Shown in pieces: positions 50,091 through 61,320 of a stretch of DNA of 64,000 nucleotides (the stretch's first letter is position 1; the number at the start of each line of letters is the position of its first letter). Position numbers and translations under genes: made by a program. The stretch is from contig JAYESD010000001.1 in the NCBI GenBank assembly GCA_036927565.1, forward strand, positions 5,146,001 to 5,210,000, in the 5' to 3' direction. The notes beneath the pieces are model-generated. The model did no database searches, was not told where the DNA came from, and saw nothing but the letters and a program-made list of their open reading frames with translations. The DNA is from Tuctoria greenei. Lineage: Eukaryota; Streptophyta; Magnoliopsida; Poales; Poaceae.

Positions 50091-52503
50091 CTATTTGTTG
50101 TTCAAGCCACCCGATATGCGGGTAGTTTGAGTGACATCGGAACCAATTTGGACGACTTTGACGGGAATGTCGGTGTCGCCGCTTGGCTGCACACGGGGTG
50201 CAGAGGTCGAGCCTCGTTGACGAATGCTCGGAGGTTGTGGAGCTTGCTTCTGTCTGGAGTCCTCCTCTTGCGCTGTGGTGAGTGCATGGAGTTCCTCCAG
50301 AGCAGTTATTCCGGCAGTGCGATCTCCACGGATCCGGAGAACGCCTACTGGTGTTGGCATCTTCAACACCAGGTATCCATAATGAGCAGCTGCCATGAAT
50401 TTGTACAAGGCAGGTCTACCCAAGATGGCGTTGAATGGTAAGTTGATCTGAGCGACGTCGAAGATCAACTTTTCGGTGCGATACTTCTCCCGGGTCCCGA
50501 AGGTAACAGGGAGAGTAATAGCTCCGAGTGGGGTTATGGCCCCCGGACCTACTCCGGAGAAAGGTCGAGAGGGCTGGAGGTCCGAAGGTCGGAGCTGAAG
50601 CTTAGTGAAAGCTTCGAAGCTAATGAGATTAAGCCCCGAACCTCCGTCTACCAGGACATGATGGAGCTGGATGTTGTTGATGGTGGGAGATACCATCAAG
50701 GGTAGCTGGCCAGCTCCGATCATGCTTTGAGGACAGTCCGAAGCATCAAAAGTAATGGGTGTGTCCATCCACTTTCGATGTGGCTCCGGTCTAGCTGTAG
50801 GAGCTACAGCAGCCATGTCCCGTCGCATAGTCTTGATGACACAACGAGAGGTGATGTCCCATGATCCACCAAAGATGGTGTTCATGGTTTTTCGACGCTC
50901 GTTGTCGGAGACGTCGGAATCATCGTCGACAGAGGTGTAGACGGCTTTCAAGACCTTTTTGGGGTCTTGAAACCCCAACTCCTCTTCAGCCGGAGCTTCA
51001 TCGACCTTTTGTTTCCCCTCCCTCTGTCGGAAGGGAGACCCTTCCCGGCGCTTGTGATAGCGCTCGGCAAGGTTTTGGACCTCCCGGCAGTCCTCCAGTC
51101 TGTGGCTGCCCGTTTTGTGAATGGGGCACCACATCTTGGATTTGCCACCGTCTTCGGAAGACGGTCGAGGTCGCTTCTCGGGGCGTGGCCCCCGGCCACC
51201 AGGAGTTGCAGCGGCTGCAACGTTGGATGTGCCGGCCGACGGCTTCTTCTTGCCGTTGGTCTTCTTTTTCTTCTTGCCACTCCCGGAGGTAGCGGCTTCT
51301 TCTTTGGAGGATTTTTTATGATCCTCCAGGGCTGGTTTGGAGTGCATTTCACGGCCCTCCTCTGGCACATTTGTCAGCCAGGCTGAAGAGCTCCGTGACA
51401 CTGGTGATCTCTTTGATCGCCAGCTTCTCCAACATCTTCTTGTCTCGTACACCCTGTCTGAATGCTACAATGACAGAAGCGCTTGAGATAGAAGGGATTG
51501 TGTTACGTACCTGAGAGAATCTCTGGATGAATGACCGCAAAGATTCTCCTCCTTTTTGCACGACCGCAAAAAGGTCCAGTTCGGTGCCTGGACGGGTGTA
51601 TGAACTCCCAAAATTGGCGGTGAACTGGCGGCATAGCTCCTCCCAACTGTCGATAGAGTTGGGTGGAAGGCTCATAAACCAGGACCTGGCGGTCCCAGTT
51701 AAAGCCACTGGAAAGTAATTGGCCATTACGGCCTCGTTTCCTCCAGCTGCTAAGATCGCAGTGGAGTATATCTGTAGGAATTCTACGGGATTGACAGTCC
51801 CGTCGAATTTTTTCGGCAAGTGTGGCCAGAACTTCTGTGGCCATCTAACCATGCGCAGATGCATGGCTAGGGCGGAACAGCCTCCTCCTACTCCTTCCAG
51901 AGTAGAAAGGTCTTGAGCATCTCGTCTTTCTCGAGCTCGCTCGATGTGAACACGGCCATCCTGTTGGCGGTATCGGCGATCAAGCTCCGCCCGGAGGTCG
52001 TGTGTCGAAAGTCGAGATGCAGTATGGGCACGTCGTGCCCCAGAGGGCAACGACGTCACTTGCTGTGACGCAGCTCTTCTCCGGTTGTTGGAGACATGTG
52101 GACCAAGTCTTCCAGACAACATTCGTCGCTGCGACGGGGCCCGCCCTGAAGGGGGTGGACCCTGATTGTTGAGGCGTTCGGCCGCTGCTGCGACCAAATG
52201 CTCAATATCAGCTCTCCATTGCTCCATGGCACCTTGAGATGCATCCGGAGGTAGTGGTCGCTGAAGGAGAGCACGCGCTGCATGGAGCGCGTGTTCTGGG
52301 TTGTCACGACTTGCCGGCGCAGAATGAGATGCCGGTGCACCATCATGTCGTTCGGCACGTCTTGCCGGAGAAGATGGCGGTGGTGGGAGTGTGACTCCTG
52401 CTGGAACTGAGGCTCCCGCCGGTGGTTGCATGTTGGAGGGATTGCCTCCGACAGCCTGAGCAGCAGGTTGCCCGTTGGATGATCCAGCCGCAGAATTCAC
52501 CAT
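50091..52503 (-). pseudogene. E3 gag-protease, frameshifted by a 5-bp deletion
   Basis: Starts at 52503 like E1 gag and is open to about 51360, where five bases present in E1 (GCAGC in plus orientation, E1 28231-28245 region) are missing. This ends the gag frame at 51349. The remaining zinc-knuckle and protease part is open in the original frame down to the TAG at 50091-50093. Protease and gag residues are otherwise like E1. Translation would give a truncated gag of 384 residues and no protease or pol unless frameshifting occurs. Confidence 0.9.
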
Positions 52504-52541
52504 TCTTGAAGATCTCAGGCGCCCCTACCTGGCGCGCCAAC

Positions 52542-53374
52542 TGTCGACTGTTGGAGTCGGCAGATCCCCTGACACTATGAAAGTGTTTAAAGGAGTTGTG
52601 GTTCGGTTTGGGCGCGCGGAGATCTAAGAAAGTGAAGTGCGATTTGGACACGAGTGACACAGTAGTTTACGTGGTTCGGGCCGCCTGAGCGTAATACCCT
52701 ACTCCACGGGTGTGTGTGTGAGTTGTATTTACTTGTGAGCTTGAGTGTGTTCGAGCGTTCCCTCCTCGTGTACTGGCGGTTTGTCCTTTTATAGTACAAG
52801 GACAAACCGTTACAAGTCAGCCTGGCCCGACATGTGGCCCTGGCAGTTATTGGCATTGATACACAAGATTAATTGTTGCTAATAACCCTGTAACGGCTCT
52901 GACAGTGCCGTTACGGGTGTTAAGATCATCCGATTAAATATCATTAATGTGGAATTAATGATAATTAATCGGGTCTTGAAGTCCGCGGCTGTCCTTTGGA
53001 GATCCGGAGCCGTTACGACGTTTCCTGGGGGTTTAAAGTGGCTAGCTCCGACGTATGGACACGTGGCAGCTCCGGAGCTTGCTCGTGGGAAGCGGGAAGC
53101 TCCGGGGCGGTTTGCTACGTGTCAGGTCCGGAGCTTCTCTCGGTCAGGGGCTACCTCCGGAGGTGCTGTTTCAGTACTTGGCCCGGAGCTTCACCTTTGC
53201 GGGTAATAGCTCTGGGCTGACAGTACACGTGGCAACCTAGAGGTTAACCATGTTGGAGAAGTGGGTCCCGTCACGTCTGGCGAGTGGGCCCCCGAGGGTC
53301 TTCAATTTGAGTTGATGTCCTTCCCTTGAGATCTTCGTAACCTCAGGGGGTGTATGGTTTTTAGGGTACCGACA
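52542..53374 (-). repeat. E3 5' LTR
   Basis: 833 bp; same length as the 3' LTR and almost identical, with TATAAAAGGA on the minus strand near 52785-52796. Confidence 0.92.
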
Positions 53375-53379
53375 GTTTT

Positions 53380-53922
53380 GTACATAGCTCGTACAAAGGT
53401 TGAAGCTGCGTTCTTGAGACCAAATGGTATGACTGTATAACAGTACAATTCATCTACTGTGATGAAAGAGGTATGCTCTTCATCTTCCCTAGACATTCTG
53501 ATTTGATGATACCCAGAATATGCGTCTAGGAAACACAGTAATTCACACCCGGAGGTGGAATCCACTATCTGATCTATTCTAGGTAATGGGAATGGATCTT
53601 TTGGACATGCCTTATTTAGTGTTGTGTAGTCGATACACATCCGAAGCTTCCCGCTGGCCTTGGGCACAACGACTAGGTTTGCCAGCCATTTTGGATGGAA
53701 GACTTCTCGGATGAATCCAGCTTCGAGCAACTTCTTCACTTCTTGTCGAATGAAGTTCTGTCGCTCTACGGATTGCTTCCGAGGCTTCTGATGCACAGGC
53801 CGGGCGTCGGGATAGATCTTCAGATTGTGCTCAATCACTTCCCTGGGGATCCCAGACATTTGTGATGGTTGCCAGGCAAACACGTCGACATTAGCCCAGA
53901 GGAAAGCGATGAGCGCGAGTTC
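53380..53922 (-). pseudogene. E2 pol, 5' part (start of reverse transcriptase), cut by E3
   Basis: Carries the N-terminal RT region with FPLPRIDQIVD and FLDAYSGYHQIRM up to the E3 insertion point just before YVDD. The upstream in-frame TAG that separates gag-protease from pol is at 53923-53925, the same position as in E1 and E3. Confidence 0.85.
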
Positions 53923-56339
53923 CTATTTGTTGTTCAATCCCCCCGATATAAGGGTGGTCTGAGTGGCATCAGAACCGATTTGGACGACTTTGACGGAAAT
54001 GTCGGTGTCACCGCTTGGCTGCACACGAGGGGCAGAAGTCGAGCCTCGCTAACGAATGCTCGGGGGTTTTGGAGCTTGCTCCTATCTGGAGTCCTCCTCT
54101 TGCGCTGTAGTAAGCGCATGGAGTTCTTCTAGAGCAGTTACTTCGGCAGTACGATCTCCGCGGATCCGGAGAACACCTACTGGTGTTGGCATCTTTAACA
54201 CCAGGTAACCATAATGAGCAGCCGCCATGAATTTGTACAAGGCAGGCCTACCCAAGATGGCATTGAAGGGTAAGTTGATCTGAGCAACGTCAAAAACCAA
54301 CTTCTCAGTGCGATACTTCTCCCGAGTCCCGAAGGTAACGGGGAGGGTAATAGCACCGAGTGGGGTAATGGCTCCTGGACCTACTCCGGAGAAAGGTCGG
54401 GAGGGGTGGAGATCCGAAGGTCGGAGCTGAAGCTTGGTAAAAGCTTCGAAGCTTATGAGGTTGAGTCCCGAACCTCCGTCTACCATGACATGGTGGAGCT
54501 GGATGTTATTGATGGTAGGATATACCATCAAAGGTAGCTGACCTGCTCCAACCATGCTTCGAGGGCAGTCCGAAGCATCAAAAGTGATGGTTGTGTCCAT
54601 CCACTTCCGATGAGGCTCTGCCCTGGCTGTAGGAGCTACAGCAGCCATGTCCCGACGCATAGTCTTGATGACGCGGCGGGAGGTGATGTCCCATGATCCA
54701 CCAAAAATGGTGTTCATGGTCTTCCGACGCTCGTTGTCAGAGACGTCGGAATCGTCGTCGACGGATGTGTAGACGGCCTTCAGGACCTTTTTGGGATCCT
54801 GAAAACCTAACTCCTCTTCAGCCGGAGTTTCGTAAACTTTTTGTTTTCCTTCCCTCTGTCGGAAAGGAGCTTCTTCTCGGCGCTTGTTGTAGCGCTCGGC
54901 AAGGTTTTGGACCTCCCGGCAGTCTTCCAAACTGTGGCTGTCCGTTTTGTGAATTGGACACCACACCTTGGGTTTGCCACCGTCTTCAGAAGACGGTCGA
55001 GGTCGCTTCTCGCGGCGTGGCCCCCGACCACCCGGAGCTGCAGCAGCTGCATCATTGGATGCACCGGCCGACGACTTCTTCTTGCCGTTGGTCTTTTTCT
55101 TCTTCTTGCCACTCCCGGAGGTAGCGGCTTCTCCTTTGGAGGATTTCTTGTGATCCTCCAGAGTTGGTTTGGAGTGCATTTCACGGCCCTCCGCAGCTCT
55201 GGCACATTTGTCAGCCAAGGTGAAGAGTTCCGTGACACTGGTAATCTCCTTGATCGCCAGTTTCTCCAGAATCTTCTTATCCCGCACTCCCTGTCTAAAT
55301 GCCACGATGACAGAGGCACTAGAGATAGAAGGGATAGTGTTTCATACCTGAGAGAATCTATGGATGAATGATCGCAGGGATTCTCCTCCTTTTTGCACAA
55401 CTGCAAAAAGGTCCAGTTCGGTGCCTGGTTGGGTGTAAGAACTCCCGAAGTTGGTGGTGAACTGCTGCACAACTCCTCCCAACTACTGATGGAGTTGGGT
55501 GGAAGGCTCATAAACCAGGACCTGTCGGTCCCAGTTAAAGCCACTGGGAAATAATTGGCCATTACGGCCTCATTTCCTCCAGCTGCCAAGATAGCAGTGG
55601 AGTAAATCTGAAGAAATTCGATAGTATTAACGGTCCCGTCGAACTTCTCCAGCAGGTGAGGCCGGAACTTCTGTGGCCACCTGACCATACGCAGATGCAT
55701 GGCCAGGGCTGAACAGCCTCCTCCTAATCCTTCAGGAGCAGGAATGTCTTGAGCTTCTCGTCTTTCACGAGCACACTCAATATGGACTCGACCGTCTTGT
55801 TGACGATATCGGCGATAAAGCTCCGCCCGAAGGTCATGAGTTGAAAGCCTTGATACCGTGTGAGTGCGTCGTGCCCCGGAGGGCAACGACGTCACCTGCT
55901 GTGACGCAACACATCTCCTGTTGTTGGAAACGTGCGGACCAAGTCTGCCAGACAAGGTTCATCGCCGCGACGGGGCCCGCCCTGAAGGAGGAGGACCCTG
56001 GTTGCTGATGCGGTCGACTGCTGCTGCAACCAAGTGTTCCACATCGGCCCTCCACTGCTCTATTGCATCCTGGGATGCTTCCGGAGGTGGTGGGCGCTGA
56101 AGAAGAGCATGTGCTGCATGAAGCGCGTGTTCCGGGTTGTCAATATTCGCCGACGCAGTGATAAACGCCGGTGCACCATCGCGTTGTCCAGCTTGATTTG
56201 CTGGTGGAGGCGGCGGTGGTGGAAGTGTGACTCCTGCTGGAACTGTGGTTCCTGCTGGTGGCTGCATATTGGAGGGATTACCCCCAACAGCTTGAACAGC
56301 GGGATGACCATTGGATGATCCAGCGGATGAGTTCACCAT
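53923..56339 (-). pseudogene. E2 gag-protease, decayed
   Basis: Homologous to the 805-residue gag-protease of E1. Breaks seen: CGA to TGA near 55959, a 1-nt loss near 55460-55470 in the gag core, and CAG to TAG at about 54082 after the protease. Zinc-knuckle and protease motifs (VDGGSGLNLI) are still readable. Confidence 0.87.
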
Positions 56340-56375
56340 TCTTGAAATCTCACGCGCCCCTACCTGGCGCGCAAC

Positions 56376-57236
56376 TGTCGGTGGTTTTGATCCGGCAGAT
56401 CTACCGACACTACTAAAGTGTTAGAGGAGTTTGAGGTTCGGTGTGGGCGCGCGGAGATTCAAGAAGGTGAAGTGTTAAGTGACGCAAGAGACACGAAGAT
56501 TTACTTGGTTTGGGCCGCCTGAGCGTAATACCCTACTCCACGGGGTGTGTTGGTGTATTGGATGTCTTAGCTCAACGTAAGTTGAGAGTGTAGGGTGAGC
56601 GCGTCTCCAGCCAGTGTGTCCTATGTATCGTCGGCCTGTCCTTTTATAGTACAAGGGAAGACAGTTACAAGTTAGTCTGGCCCGACATGTGGCCCCGGCG
56701 GTTACTGATATTGATACACATTCAACACGTTTAATTGCCCTTAATGACCGAGTTATAGGCTTTGACAGCACCGTTACTGGTAATTAAGGTCGTCCGATCG
56801 TGTGTCATTAATATAGTATTAATGACACTCAATTGGGGCTTGAAGTCCTTGATTCCCCTTTGAAGATCCGGAGCCATTGTGGAGTCTTCCGGATGTTAGA
56901 GGCTGAAGATCCGACGGTTGGACACTTGGCAGCGCTGGAGCACACTATGAGGAACAGATAGGTCCGGTGTTACCCAACACGTGTCAGTTTCGGAGCTTCC
57001 CTCGGTCTCGGGTTAGGTCCGGGGGTGCCATTTCGGTACATAGCCCGGAGCTTCCCCCTTGTGGGCGGTAGCTCCAGTTTGATAGTACACGCGGCGACCC
57101 TGGGACTAACCATGTTGGAGAAGCGGGTCCGGTTATGTCTGACATGTGGGCCTCCGAAGGTCTTCAAATCAAGTAGATGACTTTCCCTTGAGATCTTTGC
57201 AATCCCAAGGAGTATATGGTACCCAGGGTACCAATA
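56376..57236 (-). repeat. E2 5' LTR
   Basis: 861 bp from TGTCGGTGG; its inner end has decayed (GGTACCAATA instead of GGTACCGACA). The adjacent PBS (about 56358-56374) lacks one C compared with E1 and E3. Confidence 0.9.
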
Positions 57237-57241
57237 CATAC

Positions 57242-58040
57242 CAATACCCGCAACACATTTAGAAAATGTGGAGTATGATAGGAACTTAGTAAATAAATCT
57301 GCTAAGTTATCACATGACTTAGTTTGTTGGAGATCAATTTCTCCATTCACTTGAAGTTCATGTGGATAAAATAGTTTAGGAGCTATGTGTTTAGTAATAT
57401 TAGTTTTCACATACCTTGATTGCATCTGAGCAATGCAAGCTGCATTATCTTCATAGATAATAGTAGGTGACTCAATAGGCCCAATGCCACTTGAGACTTG
57501 GATATGATTAATCACTCTACGTAGCCAAGCACATTGATGTGCGACCTCATATAATGCTATGATTTCTGAGTGATTTGAAGACGTAGCAATTAGAGTCTGT
57601 TTTGAAGACTTCCAAGAAATTATCGTCTGTCCGTGTAAAAACACGAAATCTGTGTATGATCTACCATTTTGAGGATCACTTAAATAACCTGCGTCGGCAT
57701 AGCCGATGAGATTTAGATCTTGTTTCTTTGAAAAGAAAAGTTTAAGATCTTGTGTACCTCGAATGTATCTTAATACATTCTTCACTACATTCCAATGTCG
57801 TATGGTAGGAGCGATACTGCATCTTACCAACAAATTTACTGCAAAAGCAATATCGGGTCTTGTATTATTTGCAACATACATAAGTGCACCAACGGCACTA
57901 AGGTATGGGTATTCAGAACCCAACACTTCTTCTTCTTCTTCTTGGCATGGCCGAAATGGATCTGTATCCCATTCTAAGCATCTTACTACCATAGGAATTT
58001 TAGATGGATATACTTTGTTCATATTGAATTTCTCCAATAC
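57242..58040 (-). pseudogene. Ty1/copia pol, C-terminal part (RT end and RNase H), interrupted on both sides
   Basis: Open on the minus strand from the 58041 insertion border to the E2 border. It shows the copia signatures YLSAVGALMYVANNTRPDIA, the RNase H start IGYADAGYLSD, TIISWKSSKQTLIATSS and EDNAACIAQM, and the KHI...FYPHEL segment. The last codons and stop are 27 kb away at 30302-30327; the 5' two thirds of the element lie beyond the other insertion, outside the window. It cannot be expressed as a functional polyprotein in this state. Confidence 0.9.
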
Positions 58041-58561
58041 TGTGACACCCGGTTCCGAATATGAACCAAGCGTAACGCATATGTGTGCCCAGGAAGTTCA
58101 TCACACATATACGGTTGCATCACAAACGATATACATAATTTAACCACGTCATAACTATTAAATACATACTTTATTACAATAATCCAAGAGTTCACGAATA
58201 ATAAAACTCTAAATAATGCAGCGGAAAATAACTAAACAGCACGACTCCAATCCACAGGCAATTGACGGCGGTACGCAACCTAGTACTCCACGTGATCCTC
58301 AGGGTACTCCCAATTGTCTCCAGTAGCTGTTGGGGGGGGATTGCAAGGGTGAGTACATGTCGTACTCAGCAAGTGTGAAAAGTATGACATGTGGCTAATT
58401 CAAATGACGAATGTAATAATGGTTAAGTGATGAATAGTACAGTAAAACATTTGAAAAGCATTATACTATGTCTATGTGAAACAATCTCATCATAACCATC
58501 ATATTAACAAAATATAAACCATATCCAAATATTGCCAACATCATCATTATCCATGTTCAAT

Positions 58562-58660
58562 TACCATAACTCAAATTCATATCCGTGACCATAATCCATA
58601 AACCATAACCATTACCAACCCATAAACCAACCATAACCATTACCAGACCATAACCATCCC
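58562..58660. repeat. Degenerate CCATAA/CCATTACC simple repeat
   Basis: Short tandem variation on CCATAACC and CCATTACCA within unit 1. The same stretch recurs in unit 2 at about 61846-61944. Confidence 0.7.
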
Positions 58661-59453
58661 AAATCCCAATTCCAACTCTAATCATGTAGGTCATCCAGGC
58701 GCTCATAACCGGGAGCACGGCTATCATGATAGTTTTAAACACTCTGCAGAGGTTGTACCACTTTACCCACATGTTTGTGATTTCATCACCTTTCGATGAC
58801 TAAGAAACCTCTATTATGCCATCTCACACTTCCGTAGGTGTGTGGCCAAGAGATCACAAAATAGCCTTTCAAAAGGGACTACTAGTATGTACGGGCCCAC
58901 TAAGGTTTCACCGGCAGGCTTGAATCTCCATTCTCCCACCCACGGGCCCCCTCGTGTGCCATGCGGATCCCAGGGCAGTCCTCCTCGACTCTCATTCCCC
59001 GCGCCATCCAATGGTCCATACAATACTCGCAGCGCTCCTAATTATTCAGCTACGCCGCACCCATACTTGGCCTTGTGGTGGCACTGTAGTCCTGGCATAT
59101 TCTCGCATGAACCGGTCCTTAGATCTAAGGCAAGCATACCACCATATCATCCAACCCATCCACAAAAACCATGCTTGCTTAGATCACCCATCATATTGAC
59201 CAGTTCACATTAACCAGAATATCATTGGTGCATAATTAAATGTGTAGTGTTGTTTGCCATCCCAATTAATTAAGCGAAGCAAAAAGGTAAAAACCCTTCC
59301 CGACTCTCTACCATAATTTCTAGGTGACAAGGGTGGTCAAACAAAACTAGTAAACTTCCTACCATAGGATTCCCATCAATTTGACACAAGCATGCAAGTT
59401 CGCAAACAAAACATTTAATAAAACATGATCAATATGCTTCAAGGACACTTGCC

Positions 59454-59742
59454 TTATTCTGGCGGATGGGGTTGCTCAAGCGCTTCAAAGTCTTGATTTT
59501 GGAAATCCTCGTATGCGGCCTCTTGAGCACGTTCCTCGTAGATGCGATGGCTTCGATGATTGCGGGATGGGGACAATGCGTAGGAAGTAGATGCGTCCTC
59601 CGGCGGCACGACGACGGCGGCGCGATGTCGACGATGATCTCCGGCGGACGGTGGCGCCCTCCTCTTTTTCTTCCTCTTCTTCCCCTTCCTTTTCTCCTTT
59701 TTCTTCCCTGGGCGCAACCCTCTGGTTACGAGTTCTCACCAT
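59454..59742 (-). pseudogene. Small Arg/Glu-rich frame in unit 1, frameshifted relative to unit 2
   Basis: In unit 2 the same region encodes 96 residues without interruption (63028-62738). Unit 1 lacks two bases near 59580-59590, which changes the frame after the RRRRRAAGGR stretch. Whether this frame is a real gene is uncertain; an AG precedes its ATG, so it might be an exon. Confidence 0.4.
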
Positions 59743-60052
59743 CTGTTGGCGAAAGAAGGGTGGGGACAGAAGGATTTAGAATTTGGAAAGAAACGTCCCG
59801 ACTATATGCATCAAGGTATGTGACACTAAATAATCCTTTATTAATATAGACCTATATTATGAGGATGTGGACAAGTGCCGAAGCATCCCACAACTCTCTA
59901 CTAAGCACACAAGCACTCAAACAAGCACCAAATAAAATTGACAAAGATCCTAAAAGAAGTAACACAACTCAAGGTCACACAAGTATATCTACGTCGCTCT
60001 TATTTAACTAATGGGGGTGTGCCTATCCTTGAGTCGTGGCATAGGTCGAGGA

Positions 60053-60904
60053 CTACTCATCGTCAAGCGGGAACTCATCCGAGTCCTCGTCGTCGTCGTC
60101 GTCGTCGGGGTCCTCGGGGTCCTGTGGGTCCTGTGGTGGTGAGGCAGCAGGCGGCGGTGGTGCGGTATACGCCACACTGGAAGGCTCCTCGTTAGAGGAC
60201 TCCTCAGAAGACGACTCACGCTGGCCGTTGCGACGGTCTGGAGAGTCTGGGGTCCACGTCGGGGTGTCGAACGCGTAGTCGTCCGGGTCCTCGTCGGTGA
60301 TCCGACGATACCTCCTGATTATTGCCTCGTGGCGCTGGGCGAGGTCACGTCCATCCTGAATCTCCTGATGCGCCCTCTGAAGTCGGGCACTGAGCTGGGC
60401 CACGTCGTCAACAGTCTGACGAGACTGTGGGAGGTCCAGGGGTCCCTCCACGTGCCTGGAGACGAAGCGCACAATACCACTGGGACGCTGCGGAACGAAG
60501 GCGTGCACCGTGTCCTCCAGACAGAAACGGCGGGTGTGGCTCCAAAAGGTGGCTGCTTCCCAGCTAGCATCCTGCTCCGCAGATCGGCGGGAGCTCCTCC
60601 AAGCAGGACTGCTGTGGGTCTTCACCAACTCATCACCATAGTAGATATAGATCTTGCAGCTCCACTCCTTCCTGCCGGGGCGCTGCACTCCAGTGGTGTG
60701 GTAAGAGAGCGAGAGGCTGTGGTGACGGTAGCCAGCCTCGCGGAGTAGGGCACGGAGACGATGTCGCAGTTGTCCTGCGGCTCTGCCGTCAGAACGGATC
60801 ACCACAGGGTGACGGGGGTCGATGGCCGGAGAGCGACTGGCCAACCTACGCGGGGTCACAAGTCCACCGGTCGACGTACGGGGGGTTGTCTTGGTGCGGG
60901 CCAT
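60053..60904 (-). CDS. Uncharacterised 283-residue protein of the tandem element, with acidic tail
   Basis: Begins MARTKTTPR about 400 bp downstream of the PBS, where gag would be expected. The N-terminal 30 residues are basic, the middle (about 45-180) looks globular with several Trp and Tyr, a helical Arg/Gln/Glu-rich stretch (about 170-215) follows, and the tail (about 235-283) is rich in Asp, Glu and Pro with a run of Asp. I recognise no domain and no zinc knuckle. A good acceptor-like TTTTCTGTAG sits immediately before the ATG. The same frame is kept in unit 2. It could be a diverged gag or an element-specific protein; I do not assign a function. Confidence 0.6.
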   Translation of the reverse strand: MARTKTTPRTSTGGLVTPRRLASRSPAIDPRHPVVIRSDGRAAGQLRHRLRALLREAGYRHHSLSLSYHTTGVQRPGRKEWSCKIYIYYGDELVKTHSSPAWRSSRRSAEQDASWEAATFWSHTRRFCLEDTVHAFVPQRPSGIVRFVSRHVEGPLDLPQSRQTVDDVAQLSARLQRAHQEIQDGRDLAQRHEAIIRRYRRITDEDPDDYAFDTPTWTPDSPDRRNGQRESSSEESSNEEPSSVAYTAPPPPAASPPQDPQDPEDPDDDDDDEDSDEFPLDDE

Positions 60905-61307
60905 CTACAGAAAACAAGAATACATTAGAGGAAAAAAAGGAAATAACGAAATACAAATCTGAAAATTTCAGCAGCTAAAACGGCGGGAAAAAAAGTGGTG
61001 CAGCGGTTCCAAAAGAACGAAAAAAATAGAGAGAAAAAATACAGCAACCAACACAATAATTTTACCCACACATAACATCGGCAAAACACAGTTTTTCCGC
61101 GAAAATTTACGCAACAAAACAGCAGCACTTAATATTGCTCACTTCTGAAATTTTTTATCAAAAACGCAGCAGCGATCAGTACTTTTTGCGGCTGAAAATA
61201 AAGGAACAAAACAGCAGCAAAATTTTTCGAAAATAGCAGATTAGAAGAGTGTTCCTAAGTGCTCTAGAGTGTCCATTCTACCTAGGCTTACGTCCTACGG
61301 TCAACGC

Positions 61308-61320
61308 GGCTCTGATACCA
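61308..61320 (-). promoter_or_regulatory. Primer-binding site, initiator tRNA-Met type
   Basis: The minus strand reads TGGTATCAGAGCC, the complement of the 3' end of plant initiator tRNA-Met as used by many LTR retrotransposons. It lies three bases from the end of the LTR (CACA at 61324-61327 on the minus strand). This fixes the element's orientation as minus. Confidence 0.85.

Larger units (their letters stand above)
40468..53374 (-). mobile_element. Ty3/gypsy retrotransposon E3, Tat lineage, nested in E2 pol
   Basis: 12,907 bp with LTRs 40468-41300 and 52542-53374 (833 bp each), PBS (52523-52540) and a perfect duplication GTTTT (40463-40467 and 53375-53379). It is a near-identical sister of E1. 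The 15-bp length difference is explained by a 30-bp gain in the antisense gene, a 5-bp loss in gag and 10 bp of LTR differences. By eye the LTRs differ at about four positions. Pol and the antisense gene are open; gag-protease is frameshifted. Confidence 0.93.
30328..57236 (-). mobile_element. Ty3/gypsy retrotransposon E2, Tat lineage, old and disrupted
   Basis: Spans 26.9 kb including the nested E3; its own length is about 13.1 kb after removing E3 and a hAT insert. LTRs are 30328-31188 and 56376-57236, both 861 bp, with the perfect duplication CATAC (30323-30327 and 57237-57241). The LTR ends are slightly mutated. By eye the first 200 bases of the two LTRs differ at about 5 percent, far more than in E1 or E3. 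Same gene order as E1, but all coding parts carry stops or frameshifts. Confidence 0.92.

Noticed and set aside
58842..59213. 123-codon plus-strand frame conserved without change in both tandem units (again at 62126-62497)
   Set aside because: The whole 3.28-kb unit is nearly identical, so conservation is not evidence for coding; the frame lies antisense to the element and shows no recognisable domain.
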